A stretch of 64,000 nt of DNA from Amyloporia xantha (Eukaryota; Basidiomycota; Agaricomycetes; Polyporales; Adustoporiaceae), in NCBI GenBank assembly GCA_036971615.1, contig JAYKKR010000003.1:1798001-1862000 (forward strand), written 5' to 3'. Below, in pieces: positions 1 through 13,023 of this stretch. Position 1 is the first letter of the stretch, and every line of letters starts with the position of its first letter. The translations under genes were made by a program, and so were the position numbers. The notes beneath the pieces are model-generated. The model ran no database searches, was not told the DNA's origin, and saw only the letters and a program-made list of their open reading frames with translations.

Positions 1-340
1 TTGGCCGGTCATGCCATTGCCATCGGGTCCTATCTTTACGGAACTGTCTTCTAATCTCGCACATGTCAAGTAGTCTTTATACGTATACTTTGCCAAATTC
101 CAATTGACTAGTTGTTTTGACCGTAAGGCTTAATTATAAGGGGACAACAATAGTCATACTAAGTCAGGTTGGTTATTGTTTATAATGACAGATTTTGCTA
201 ACACCACTTGGCAGGCATGCTCTCTGAATAGGAATCATTGTATTTGTGCCACTCAAAAACAATAGAAAGTGTCTGGGCAGGCGATCGGCGACAACTTATA
301 ACCAGGCTATTGTTCCGTTCCTTTGCGCAGCACATTCACA

Positions 341-1381
341 ATGTCTGGAACAGTTGATCATGCTACAGTAACTTGGGATAGTGATGGCTGGTTTACTTCA
401 GTCATCCCCAATCCCGCTGCGCCTGTGACCAGGTTTCCAACGTCTCCTTCATGGGTACATTATAATGTGCGTCTAACGTATTATCTTCGTTGTCATGTCT
501 TCTATCAAAGTGCTCATGAATTGATAGGTAGCGTATGCAGAAGCGAACACTTGAGAAGACAATGAAGACAGTGACAACAGGAGCATGATGTCTGAAATTG
601 ACCAAGCGATCAGAGGTGCGTGGTTATATTTCAATGATTCTCAAATGTGACCAAATTTGATTGTCATAGAAAGTGACAGTGTACGCAGGAATCTCGGTAC
701 TTGGCAGGAATTGCCATCTATGCCGGGGGGTTTACCAGAGGAGCAGTGGACGGTGTATGGAGCATTTACTACCGGCTTTCAGGTAAGATCCCACTCTGCC
801 TCACAAATAGGTCACTGAACAGACTAAGCAGATTATTAATTCTGAATCTCCTCTATCTGTCCTGACTTGGCCAAACGATGCTGTACAGACAACCGGTTTA
901 CCTGTTCCAGAGAAACACGGAGTTGAACAGCCCACAAGGGCAGTGTTCCCAGCTTTGAATGCTGGCAGTACAGATCAAGCACCTTTCATGGATGTGGACA
1001 CAGATATTTCCCGCATGCACCATGCGCCATCTACACTGCAGGGTGGGGCCGAGCCATCTTGTGCACAATTTGACGAACCAGGCCTGTCAGTCAATGCTAA
1101 TGCCGAAAATGGCAGAGAAGGGCTCTGTGCTTCATCTTCCCTGCCGCACTTAATGCAGCAGCTTGAGATTTGAATCACAGAGCGAATCATGGCTCGAATG
1201 CCGGAGGTACCAGCAGGAATAATACCATCCGCACCCGTGTCTCATCATCTGGCCCACACTTGACATAAGGAGTTCTCACACCCTGGGGAGGAGTATTTCG
1301 GTGACCAGGATGAGGAGGAGAGTGCATTTTTTGGTTCATCTCCAGGCAGGGCGAGACGGCAGAGAGGTCCCCGAGAGACTA
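341..1381 (+). pseudogene. 5' part of an uncharacterised transposon-associated gene
   Basis: An open frame from about 681, with a GT-AG intron (donor after 788, acceptor near 830), continues to the stop after 1170 and reads as acidic, Ser/Pro-rich protein (PEEQWTVYGAFTTGFQ, then FMDVDTDISRM). A second open stretch, 1265-1381, encodes EEYFGDQDEEESAFFG and runs straight into the left end of the TIR element at 1382. An ATG at 341 begins a short MSGTVDHATV reading frame that may be a first exon. I do not recognise a domain. Right of the inserted element (5137 onward) an in-phase reading continues, so this is probably the N-terminal part of one gene split by insertion. That join is inference; only the open frames and the junction are seen. 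Confidence 0.4.
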
Positions 1382-2922
1382 CATCAGGAAAAACCATATT
1401 AGTCCCAGGCTGCTCTGAGAGCATCCAAGAGCATCCTAGAGACTTCAGAGGATTCAAAGTACTCAGAGTAGCCAGAGTGCTCTTAAACTTAGTCGACATG
1501 AGATTTTTTTCTCAGAGTAACCCAGAGTAATCTTGGAGTGATCTGAGAGCGCTCTGACATGAGTCTGAGCAGTCTTTTGTCATCCCTCATATGTTCTTAT
1601 ACTTTGTATTCAAGCACTCTGAGGGTCGCATTATTTGTAATCAACACATAGCAGTATATTCACAGCTAATATACAAGAAAGCTAATACAATAGCAGCCAA
1701 AATAATTATCTACAGTGAGACAACTCAAGTTTAAAAACTCCCCATTGTCGAATCACTCATATTGATATGTTTACATGCAAGTGATAATGTTGACAAACTT
1801 CTAATGGAATATTCAATATAATGAGTATGAGACACAACATAGATATGCACATAATATCTATGAAGACAATCTTGCAGATGGACCAGAATGCAAGAGTATC
1901 TGATAGACGAATTCAGATTAAGTATCATTAGCTAAACTAGCATAACAATTTACTCACTTGAAGTGCACTATTAGAGTGGTGTTTAAGCAAGCAGAACCTA
2001 CAAAGTTACAAGATGTCAGTGAAGACTGCAGAAATGGAGTTAGAAATGTGCGACTTACATGAATTATCAGAGCCAGCACCACAGAGGTCAGCTCACCATT
2101 TGTTCAAAGTGGTGGATAGCCTTCCCTGCAGCTTAGAAATGAAGGAGTGAATGAACGACAACCATACCATGAGTATTCTCACTAAAATCTTAGACTACAA
2201 GAATAACTCACCGTTTGTCACAAGTCAGAAGAAAGCACAGATGGTACTCAGTACGTGCAATATCTGATGTCAATGATAGACTTGTCAGCCTACAAGAACA
2301 ACATGGAGAGACTTACTTTGCTTTGCTGTTGTAAGACGACAGCCAACATCAGATATTGGAGATTAGGGCTAGTAATAAAGTGCAGGGTAGAAGCAGCATT
2401 AGTTATTCCAGATACAGATAGAAAGAGAAAAAAAGGATGGACTCACATATACCCAGTGTGCACAATAGTTAACAACCCATATACTCCATGTACTGATGCC
2501 AGCACATCGTCTCACCTGAGGCAGAATTACTCAGCAACAGACAGCAACAGACTAGATATAGACCAGAGACCAGAAGGATAGTAAATAAGTGAACAAAAAC
2601 AGACAGAAGTGGTAGAGGAGCATGGAAGAAGACGACACAGAATGGTAGTGGAGGAAGATGAGAGAGAAACGACCATGAGTGCCTAATTTGGGTGTCAGTT
2701 TGTCACGCCAAACTGACACCTGTTTTGGGAACCCTGGATTAGGGTCAGCAGGGACTTAGACGCATTTGCACTTCTCCTCAGTCATTCCTCCTTCCTGTTC
2801 TATGTCTGTATCTGTTCTCTCTACTTGCTTGTATCTACCACACTGTGACTAGGGACTGTAGCTCACTATCTGTAGCTTCTGGGAATCTCTATCCACTGGA
2901 ACTTGAGTGACCACAGACGGTT

Positions 2923-3932
2923 CATCAGGAAAAATCTCCCTTACTTATTAGAGCTCATTGAATACTTACCATTCTTATCCAACTTATATGTCTCTTATTC
3001 TACTCATCTGATTCTTATTGACTGCTAATCTATCTCACACATCTCTAATTCCACTCATCAGATTCTTACTGAATGCTCATCTATCTTATATTTCTCTGAA
3101 TCTACTCATCAGATTCTTATTGAGTGCTAATTTATCTCAAGATGCTAATCAAACACTCATAAAGTTGTTATGAGATCTTCCAATTGCTCACTTACTTCAG
3201 CTGTGTTGTGCTAGTAACTAGTATGGACTAAATATGTAGAATGAGCACCATAATAAACAAGCCTTTGTATTTATAGACTTACATTGTACTCCTTGAACAA
3301 GGTCACAAAGATACACCTTAAGAAATTATTCTTTTTTTATCTCAATCTGACAAAGAAAATACTGCAAAAAGTACTTGCATTTGATAGAGAGCCTTCTGTT
3401 TAGCCAGAAAAAGAAGTGGAGATATAATTGCATCAAATGTCTATGGAGGAGTATAGCAGCAGCCAAGCAACAAAAAGACACAAGTCTTCATACTCAGGAA
3501 GGCTTATATTGATAAGAGTGAGCTAGAAAGGGTGTGGACTTGTGGTGTAGTGGTAAGTTGCTACAGGTTATGCCTTATAAGGCGGTCAATCCTGAGAGGT
3601 CCCTGGTTCAATCCTGTGTGGTGGCAGAAGGTAGTTATTTTTTGAAATTTTATTCCAACCTTCTGTTATTAACCTGTCATTGCTAATAACACAAAGACAC
3701 TCTTTAATTGATGATTTTCACCATTTGGTAAGCAAAATTGTTTTTCCTTCCTCTCACTTAGTTCTTATCAAGTACTCATGAGTACTCATTATGCACTTAT
3801 GATGCTTATCTGAGAGGCGATTAGCAAGTGGGTAAAATAATAAGTACTTATGACACTTAGGTGACTTATGTGACTTTTTTATCTCAACAAGTGCTAATAA
3901 GAGCTAATAAGTAAGGGAGATTTTCCCTGATG
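2923..3932 (+). mobile_element. 1010-bp TIR element with tRNA-like insert, copy A (nested in copy 1)
   Basis: It begins CATCAGGAAAAATCTCCC and ends GGGAGATTTTCCCTGATG. The inner flanks hold repeated ACTCATCAGATTCTTA and TAAGTAAGGGAG motifs. A nearly identical element of the same length lies at 29936-30945 in reverse orientation. It carries a tRNA-like Pol III promoter (3536-3632). The insertion sits inside TIR element copy 1, so it is the younger insertion. There is no protein-coding capacity worth naming. Confidence 0.8.
3536..3632 (+). ncRNA. tRNA-like Pol III promoter sequence
   Basis: An A-box (TGGTGTAGTGG, 3543-3553) and a B-box (GGTTCAATCC, 3605-3614) sit at tRNA-like spacing and are followed by a run of six T at 3638-3643, a usual Pol III terminator. 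A T-arm-like hairpin with loop TTCAATC is visible, but the seven-base acceptor arms do not pair, so this is not a working tRNA. It is best read as a tRNA-derived promoter carried by the mobile element. Confidence 0.65.
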
Positions 3933-5136
3933 TTGTGGCACTGTCTCTGCTCTGCATTTTCTGGGGATTTCTGTGAGTATTCTTTCTCTATTCCTTATTA
4001 CCTAGCCTTGGGGAATAGTACCAGGACTGTTTAAGCATGCTGGATAGGGTTTGGATGGGGGTTTGGAGGTTTTGGAGGGTTGGAGAAGGAATGGGCGCTT
4101 TTTCGAGGTTTTGATCGGATGATAACTGGGGATCCAAGGTGAGTTATCCTTTCGCTTTTATACCATTCGATTCGCATTGTCGAGGCGGTTCGGTAGAGCC
4201 CTTGCCCATCCAAATCCGTCCACCCCTTCCTTTTCTATTGCTGTTTTTCATCAAAAACATCGTCATGTCCATATCTCAGGAAACTGTGGACAGTTTCCTT
4301 TGATTCCTGGATACAATGAAAGCCCTAATCATAGGATTTCCGAAGATATATACATTTAGGGGACTGCACATAGCGGTTCCCATTCTGTGGCCATATGTTG
4401 AATGGCCTCCTCCTCATTCTCCCATTCTTCATGTGCATCTTCTCTATCTATCCCTGTACTCATTCCTCACACTATTCAGGTATATAACACTTCCTTATTC
4501 CCCTATTTATTCATTTGGAGCCTCTTTTCATGGTCAGAGACAGAATTTCCAATACTGTGAGTCGTCTTCTCCTGTTTGACCTCAGACCTTTGATCTTTGA
4601 TCTCAGGCTTTTGACTGTCCACTGTTAGTGGAAGAAAGAGTTGCTGGATGTATGGTATAGCTATGAGGGGAGGAGGTAAGAATTGAAGTGCAGCAGTACA
4701 GAGGTCTGTACGCATATCATGCTCCTGCTACCACTCTCTGTTTATCTGATGAAAGTGCACTCCTTTCTTTATCTATCTCATGCTTCTTTCCCTTCCCACT
4801 AGATTCTTGTAGTTCACCAGCTCTCTGTACCTTTTTGTATGAATGTACACCTCTCATATTTAATCAAGTAGTAATAGAATCCATTCGCATATGATACATT
4901 CAATGATAATATGTTGTATTTTTGGAAATATATCAGAGTGATCCAAAGAAACACAAGCTAGCCTGAGATGCTCTGAGAATTCTGAAGAATCTCAGAGTGA
5001 CACAAGACAACTTGAGATACTCTGAGATAACCTGAGATAACCTGAGAAACCTCAACTATCTCAGAGTACCTGAGGTTACCCCAGAGAAAAAGTGTTTTTC
5101 CTGATGTAACTTGTTTCATGTAAGTACTCACTATAG

Positions 5137-6091
5137 ATCACGGCAAACTCTGATGCACAATACTGGCAGAACTGCCTCAGATTCTTCTTACGTGGCAAAG
5201 ATGTACTACAAGAGAAAAAAGGACTGCTACCAGCTTCAGTCTCCCCTGTCATCGTTGAACAATGGCTTGCAGGTGATGGCAACGGACCTGACATCAACGC
5301 TCCTCTCATGGATTGGAGCAGCGAGCTCACATCGAAGTGGAATAGAGAGCTTATGCTCCTCCTTGTATCCGCTTTCAGACAGGAGGTGCAGGCTGGCGCA
5401 CATGTTCCCCTCGTGCTGGATCCAACTATGACGATCGAAGACATGGTCAAGATTTGTCGACAGAAGCTGCAGAGGAAGCACTTAGTGGCTAGGCAAGCTC
5501 AGCAATACAGTGCGAATGCTCTAGCTCAGCGTGAACTGGATCTTAAGGCCAAGCAGAGACGTAGCGGACGCCGAGCTGGGGTAACTCACATCTTAATTTT
5601 TGATTCTAAACAGCTTAGTGATTCATACCTAGACTTACAGCTGCCGCGCTACCATTGTTGGGGCTCACAAATTGGAGGATATGATTGCTTGGGTGAACAT
5701 CCAGCAAATTCTTGAACTCCTCAAGGTAGGCGGTATGAGCTCTGATCACACAGATGATAATAGCACTTCAAAAGTGAAGACTCTAAGTCGTGCACGACTG
5801 CTATGGAGGAACACTGAACTGGGGGTGCTCTGGCAAGCAGTAGAATCATACGACCTTGGCCTGCATAACCTTCACATTCGAGGGAATAAGTCATATCCCC
5901 GTTCCTTCGTGTTATCCGAGACGCTTGTCTCTACTCGTTCGCCTGTTACTCACCTGCCACAGAGCTTTTATGATGCACAGTGGCGGAAGTCCTTGTCACG
6001 AATGGAAAGGCTTAAGCTTCATGTGGCTGAAGATATGGAGATCCTGATGATTGTACGTGCTACGCAGTTCCTACATTTCCCCCAAAACTGA
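5137..6091 (+). pseudogene. 3' part of the uncharacterised transposon-associated gene
   Basis: After a potential acceptor (ACTATAG, ending 5136) the frame runs DAQYWQNCLRFFLRGKDV, then VIVEQWLAGDGNGPDINAPL and MDWSSELTSKWNRELMLLLV, to about 5575. A GT-AG intron follows (acceptor near 5639). A second exon encodes HKLEDMIAWVNIQQILELL, GGMSSDHTDD and a THLPQSFYDAQWRKSL motif, and stops at 6091. The GMSSD...FYDxxW pattern is one I associate with uncharacterised ORFs found with transposons in agaricomycete genomes; no function is known to me. The TIR element at 1382-5106 lies immediately upstream and probably separates this from the frames at 681-1381. Confidence 0.45.
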
Positions 6092-7884
6092 TTAGTGCCT
6101 CTAGCCTATGAAAAGGCACAATGAATGGTTCTAATCCGTTAACACAGTGCATGCTCTTCCAGGATTCAGCCACCAGTTCTTTATTGGGTGGGAGTGGGGC
6201 CACATTGCTTCCACAATGCCTTGCTTAACTTGTATTTCAAACTAAGAGTGGGTGCTCTGTCGCATAGGTGGTTTATAAAGGAATAGGCTTGTCTTGTATC
6301 TTGGTTATGTACACATGGGTTCCCGTTTTGAATAGGATTCTCCGTACCGGGTTTATGGCGGCGTGAAATTTTCAACAGTGTCACTCCCATAGGCTTGCAA
6401 TCAGCGCTCAAGGTCGAGTCGCTGTTGATATAATATGAGCTGATGATTGCACCGGCCTTGCACGGTCACTCCCCTCACTGACGATGGCGACCCCTCGCTA
6501 TCACTCTGTCCCTGTCTTCATTTGATCTGTCGGTGTTTCGTCCCCTGATACATGGGAGGCATTCTGTTGTCCTGCCGTTGATATTGACCGCAGCGTATGT
6601 CTGGAACTGTGGAACTTCGCTTCGGAGACGTTGTTACGATTCCTGAGGTACGAAGGAAGCATTTCTCTGGTGAGCAAAAGTTGCGACACCAACTTTTGCA
6701 CCCTAAGCGTGGGAACACAATTCAATACAAAATTTGTATTGTAAGCACCCAAGATCCTGGGGTTAGGGTCAGGCTTTTGTTACCGCTGTTGTAAGGTCCC
6801 TTGTAGCCTCAATACAAAAGTTTGTTACCCATTACAAAGTTCAATACAAACCTGCCAGCACGACGCGACTTGTACAAACAACCCCCAACATTGATGAAAT
6901 AAGATCCAGCCCATATCTTATCTAGGTCCTTGTATGGTATGTCACATGATTAGATCACGTGTCACATGTGCTTATCCTTGGACATGTGACAGATCAGTGG
7001 CCTACTGGCCTTTGAAGTGGGTATCTTCTATAGTAAATGAGCTCAGACCGATTAGGAAAGTCACGTGCTGGTATTTCCCAATCTGGTGCCATCCAATTTG
7101 GGAGTGCGCGCCTCTGACGTGGCACGCGTCAGTCAACAATTGTCTCCGGCCTCTGCGTTCAAGAGCATTCTCCACCCACATGTAGCTTGCTCGCGCATGT
7201 CGCCATCCTATTACTTGCTACTCTTCGGTTTATCAGTTCAGGAATCCAGTATTCCACCTATGTTATGTTCATGCTCACATACACCCGTTCTCGGGTTCAT
7301 GGCTCAGGAATCGAGCTTGGCGTACGTGGCGCGGCCCAATGTCCGTCGCCAACCTCCGTGTTCGCGTTCAAGAACATGTATCTCTACGTGTATCTTGCTC
7401 GCGCGTACGTGGCTTGGCTCAATAACCGTCTCCAACCTCCGCGTTCGCGTTCAAGAACATGCATCTCTACGTGTATCTTGCTCGCGGATGTCGTCTCTTC
7501 ATATGTTTTTGCTTCAGTATGTAACCGTGTCTAATGTTTGCATATGCCCGTTCTTGCGTTGTTGAAATGGAGCCAAGAGTCCACGCTGTTGACTTGCGGC
7601 AAAGAGTCTACGCCGATGAGCTGTGTTCAGGGACCAGCGCCGGCATCAAGTTTCTTCCACTGCCGTACTGGCCCTAAATGGTGCTACCGCGGCAGCGGCA
7701 TTATTTTTGCGCTGAACTGCTTATGTTTCAGGGACCAGCTCACTTCGGGCAGCCCTTTTTTGTGGTGGAATACGTCAGCAGCACCGTAGCAATGGTGCAT
7801 CGGCATGCCGGTGGTCCTCGATATGTATCTTGAGGTGAACAAAATAGTGCTGTCGTCGTCTCACTGTCACTCACATTTCCCGCC
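6092..7884. other. Region upstream of the Helitron without a recognisable gene
   Basis: No convincing coding frame is seen here. 6700-6860 is rich in TTGTA/TACAA words, including AATACAAAATTTGTATT and the phrase TGTAAGCACCCAA, which recurs at 27402-27414. 7140-7483 holds GC-rich partial repeats. An ATG at 6597 begins a short MSGTVELRFGDVVTI frame resembling only the first residues of the frame at 341. The left end of the Helitron should lie here or just downstream, but I could not fix it. Confidence 0.5.
7319..7484. repeat. Two-copy tandem repeat, unit about 83 bp
   Basis: The unit containing GCGTACGTGGC, CCAACCTCCG and GTTCAAGAACATG followed by ATCTCTACGTGTATCTTGC occurs at about 7319-7401 and 7402-7484. 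A third, diverged partial copy (TTCAAGAGCATTCTCC...TAGCTTGCTCGCG) lies at 7140-7200. No coding role is evident. Confidence 0.6.
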
Positions 7885-8694
7885 ATGCAACCTTTTCGGG
7901 ATACACTAAATCTTCGTCTTGATCCTGCTGTTGTAGAAGCTGAATGGATGCGCACAAATACACGATGGCAGCACCGCGCGCGGCGTGAGGAGACAGACGA
8001 ACCGCATACCCGGCGGCGTGTGGCACGACGTCTACATGTTGACGAAAACATATCGCCAGTGGTACCGCAACATAACTTGGAATCTTTGGATTCACGCCTT
8101 CAGCTTGCATCCCCCCCCCCTTCACAATGTCACAGCTCCTGTGTCACAGCACCACCCAGTGATCCTGGTGGCATCGACGTTCCGACTGCTCCTTTACAAG
8201 TTCTGCAGTATAACCTGACAGATCGCAGCTTTCGCCCATGTAGGCTGTTTTTGTCTTTTCAATGAAGGTCCTACTAAATGGTATTATTAGCGAGGGCACG
8301 GGCTACACCGCAACATGAAAGACAAGCTATCACTTCTTCATCCGAAGGCAATACCACGGCATTCTGGTATTACTCAGGCTCAAATAGGTGTTTCTCGCAG
8401 CACGAGGCCAGTACTAGCATACCACAGGAGAGGCAGAATGAAAGAAATGTACTTCTGTATAGTGCGTGTCTCGGAAGACGTTAGTTGGGATAGATTCCAT
8501 TTACCGATTATTTCTTGACAGCTCGATCGCTTCCTCTGTCACCTCCTGTAACTCAGCCTGTTTTGGCGAGAAGGAATCCTCCTCAAGGCCTTGTAAGCGC
8601 GTCCAATTCTTATATTGCAATTGTCGCAGAAACTCGAGGTAGGGTCATTAGCACTGGGGCTGCTGAGCTGTGACTGAACATCCAACCTTCTTAA

Positions 8695-11600
8695 GATGAC
8701 CAACATGCACATCCGAGGCGGCAGCGTCCACATGACACTGTGCATCTACTCGGCGAACGTGTTGTAAACATTCGCAACCTCCCGAAAGCGCGACAGCCTT
8801 ATGAAGACCCATCCTCACGACACGACCTTGGACGTATGACGATCGCCTGTCGCTATTGTGGCGCCTTGCATTGGATGGCGGAGCGTCTTGCTAATAGCTC
8901 GAATACCAATCCCGTTTTCGGTCTCTGCTGTAATTCAGGCAAGGTTTATTTTCCGGCACCCCCAGATCCTCCCTTCAGCCTGAAACAGCTCTTCATTAAT
9001 GACAATGCACCTGGGCGAGAATTCCGTGCAAATATACGCCAATATAATGCTGCCTTCGCATTCACATCCCGTGGCGTCCAGATTGATGACTCCATCAATC
9101 GTGGTGGGCGTGGGCCGTATATCTTTCGCATTCACGGAGAGCTTTGTCATCGCACTGGCTCTCTAATTCCTGCTGAAGGGCGCCCACCAGCATATGCACA
9201 ACTATACATTTATGACCCTAACACGGCTCTGGATGAACGTACAAGGCGCAATTCAAATCTGAGACAGGACACATTGGCGCTCATTCAGGGAGTTCTGGAT
9301 GGAGAGCATCGTTATGCCGCGATGTTTAAGCATGCACATGAAATCCTCACCCACCATCTGGATGCTGATGAAGTCTTGCTACGCCTCGCCGTCGATCCAT
9401 TGCGCGATCGACGACGTTTCAACACTCCTACGGCGAACGAGATTGCAGTACTCCTTCCTATGAATCAGAATGGCGAGAAAAGGGATATTGTGCTACGCCG
9501 ACGATCGGGCCCACTCCAACGCATAAGTGAATTCCACCCGGCTTATGCATGCCTTCATTATACTCTGTTCTTCCCGTATGGCGAGCATGGCTGGCGAACC
9601 GATATCCACTTGCGTGATCCAGTATCAGGTGCTGCAACTGATGACACTTTGTCGCAAACACGATTCTACGCCTATCAAATTCAAGCACGCCAAAATGAAT
9701 TCTCTGCGATTCTACGTGGAGGACATCTTTTCCAGCAATATCTGGTGGACGTCTGGGCAATTTGTGACCAGCAGCGCCTCAATTATTTACGCCATAACCA
9801 GAATCAGATCCGCGCCACATTGTACAGCGGTCTTGCGGATGCCCTTCGGGGTGGGCGGGATGTCGATCTGAATCAACTCGGCCAGATGATCGTACTCCCA
9901 TCGTCCTACACTGGCGGGCCGCGCTATATGCAGCAACTCTTCCAGGACAGCATGGCTATCGGACGATATTTCAAGAATGTCGATCTGTTTTTGACCATGA
10001 CAGCAAATCCTCAGTGGCCAGAAGTTCTACGAGAGCTGCTCCCAGGACAAAAGCCATCAGACCGGCCCGACCTCATTGCGTGTGTCTTCAATCTAAAGAA
10101 GAAGGCACTTCTTGAAGAGATTCTGAAAGATGGCATCTTTGGCCAAGTCGTAGCCCACATTTACACGATCGAGTTTCAGAAACGTGGACTTCCGCACATG
10201 CATCTGCTTATCTTTCTTGAACGACGAGACAAGCTCCTTGATCCGGAAGCCGTTGATTCTTGCATATGTGCTACATGGCCAGATCCCGAAAAGGAGCCGT
10301 TGCTCTTTGAGGTCGTCAAGACATGTATGATTCACGGTCCATGCGGTACGACTCATAATCGGAATGCACCATGCATGAAGGACGGACACTGTTCCAAGGG
10401 ATACCCGAAAGACCATCGTGATCTCACTTCCATTGACCGCGAAGGTTATCCGCTGTACGGACGACCGGACGATGGCAGGAGCTATCAAGTGGGTAATCAT
10501 GAAGACATTGACAATCGTTGGATTGTTCCATACAACCCTTACCTCTCTGCACGCTATTTCTGCCACATCAACGTCGAATGCTCCGTGACATTCGCATCAA
10601 TGAAGTACATCAATAAATATATCCATAAGGGGCATGACTGTGCTACTCTAGAGGTCCATCGCAACGACGAAATAGCACGTTGGATCGACACCAGATATAT
10701 CTCTGTGGCTGAAGCTACATGGCGGCTTTATCATTTCAATCTTCACCAACAACAGCCTAATGTCGTTCGCCTTCAAGTCCATCTTCCAGGCCAGCATTTA
10801 GTAACCTTCAATCCATCGGAAAATGCAGATCAAGTCAGAGCACGTGCAGCAGGAGAGAGGACAATGTTGACAGCATTCTTCCGAGCGAATGCAGATGAGG
10901 AACACCTGGGAGAAATCGCCCGCCAATACACATATCAAGAATTCCCACAGTATTTTACATGGCTTGCATCGTCAAAGTGTTGGAAAATTCGAGAGCGGGG
11001 TTTCGCTTTGGGAAGAATGTATTTCGTCTCACCAAACGCAGGAGAGCGCTTCTATCTACGGACACTCCTCACTGTGGTGAAAGGACCAACATCTTTTGAG
11101 AGTCTGCGTACTGTTCATGGCCGAATTCTGCCCACGTTCCGGGATGCGTGTCTTGCGCGGGGACTTCTTGACGATGACGGCAAATGGAGACAATGTCTAC
11201 AGGAAGCTGTGGAAATGCAAACTGGATCTCGCCTTTGTCATCTATTTGTGACACTATTGCTATTTTGTGATCCTGCTCAGCCAGACCAGCTGTGGATAGA
11301 GTTTTGTGAGGGCATATGCGATGATCTCCTACATCGCCTGAACGTTCTCGGACTTGAACATGTGACCCAGGAGGATATTTATGACTATGGCCTCTTTCTT
11401 CTCGACAAAGTCCTGCGTGAGTCTGGATCTTCCTTGCATCAGTTTCCTTCCATGCCATTGCCGCGACGCAACTGGGTGGAAGACGTTGAAAACACTCATA
11501 TCGTGGAGCAGTTGAATTACAATCGCCAGGCAGAGCACCAGGACGCAGCAAATTGTATTCCACAACTCAATGTAGATCAGCGTGCAGCCTTCGATTCTGT

Positions 11601-13023
11601 CATTGATTCCGTTTTGAATTCACGTGGGCGTATATTCTTTGTGAACGGGCCTGGAGGAACAGGCAAGACGTTTCTGTATAACACTATATGCAGCCATGTA
11701 AGTCAAGCATGGCTTTCATACTTCATGATCCACTCACTTAATTGTACTTTACAGATACGTGGTCAAGGTCTCATTGTCCTTTGTGTCGCTTCTTTGGGCA
11801 TTGCGGCTCTCTTACTGAAAGGAGGACGCACCGCTCATTCCATGTTCAAGATTCCAGTCGAGAATCTCAACGCAGATTCTACATGCATGATCAGGAAAGA
11901 AAGTCCATATGCATCCATGCTACGAAAGGTACATTTGATTATATGGGACGAAGCTGCCATGCAACACTGTTGGGCTCCCAAGGTGGTGGATCGGTCTTTG
12001 CGTGACCTTCGAGACGATCAACGCCCATTTGGTGGTATCTCGGTCGTCTTTGGTGGTGACTTTCAACAAATTCTCCCTGTCGTCGTCACGGGTTCGCGCT
12101 CACAAATAGTTGAAGCCTCGCTTCAGTATTCACATCTCTGGGCAGAGACTCGCATCTTACACTTAAAGGAGAACATGCGTCTTGAGGAATCAGCAGAGAA
12201 CAGACACTTCGCACAATGGCTTTTGGATGTTGGCCATGGGCGCACTCTTGGAGATCCGAGCAAAGTCCAGCTTCTGGTGGAAATGCTGTGCAATAGTATA
12301 GAAGCACTGATTGACTTCGTCTATCCTGGGATTAATACTCCGATCCCTCCTCCTGCTGAATACTTCATGGACTGCACCATTCTTTCTGCTCGCAACACAG
12401 ATGTCGACGATATCAATGTGCGGGTCTTGAACAAGGTCTCAGGAGAGGAGAAAGTATTTTATAGTGCAGACTCAGTCATGTTGGAGCCTGGTGCCGATGA
12501 AGACTATGACACAGCTCATTGATATCCAATTGAATATCTACGCTCACTCAAGGCATCAGGACTTCCCCTTGGCGAGCTACGCCTGAAGGTTGGTTGCCCA
12601 GTCATCTTACTCCGCAATCTCGCACCATCACACGGCCTCTGCAACGGTAGTCGAATGATCATTCAGCGCATGTCTACCCGCGTATTACAGGTTCAGCTCA
12701 TAGGAGGAGAGCATCACGGTGAGACAGCATTAATTCCTCGGGTTGCCCTTAATCCCACAAATAGTAACGGAGAATTGCCATTTTGCCTGAAGCGCTGCCA
12801 GTTTCCCATCCGTCTGGCATTTGCGATGTCAATCAACAAGGCGCAAGGTCAGTCCGTGCGTTATGTAGGCCTTGATCTGCGTATTCCTGTTTTCACACAC
12901 GGACAACTGTACATCGCCCTATCGCGCGCCACCTCAGGACACAGAATCACGGTGCTCCTGCCAGAGCGAACTATGGATGGTACTACGCAGAACATAGTTT
13001 ATAACGAAGTATTGCTGGACTAG
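8695..13023 (+). pseudogene. Helitron Rep/helicase protein, interrupted by one in-frame stop
   Basis: The Helitron protein nicks and unwinds DNA for rolling-circle transposition. Numbering from 8740, the N-terminal half carries the Helitron-like N domain with the two-histidine motif PHMHLL (H486, H488) and the tyrosine motif KYINKYIHKG (Y623, Y627). The C-terminal half is a Pif1-family helicase with Walker A GPGGTGKT (about 970-977), Walker B IIWDEAA and FGGDFQQILPVV. The last motifs, [11 protein letters not shown] and [12 protein letters not shown], lie at 12820-12940. A TGA at 12520-12522 interrupts the frame, but the same frame continues through [19 protein letters not shown] to the stop at 13023, so one point mutation may have inactivated it. 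A 57-nt intron (11698-11754) lies just after Walker A. The frame opens at 8695 after an apparent acceptor; upstream exons rich in Arg/Glu/Asp (from about 7885) probably supply the N terminus. Confidence 0.85.

Larger units (their letters stand above)
1382..5106. mobile_element. TIR element copy 1 (CATCAGG family), carrying a nested 1010-bp element
   Basis: The left end reads CATCAGGAAAAACCATATTA and the right end finishes TTTTTCCTGATG. Next to both ends are dense CTCTGAG/CTCAGAG heptamers, probably subterminal protein-binding repeats. The copy at 22422-25269 matches in inverted orientation: the 1382 end matches the 25269 end, and the 5106 end matches the 22422 end. Internal blocks also match, for example 4050-4220 with 23460-23640 and 2690-2790 with 23900-24000 (reverse complements). 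Without the nested 2923-3932 element it is about 2.7 kb. No convincing transposase frame is present, so it looks non-autonomous. No target-site duplication was clear. Confidence 0.75.

Noticed and set aside
3536..3632. A working tRNA gene
   Set aside because: A- and B-boxes are good, but the acceptor stem does not pair and no proper anticodon arm could be placed; kept as tRNA-like only.
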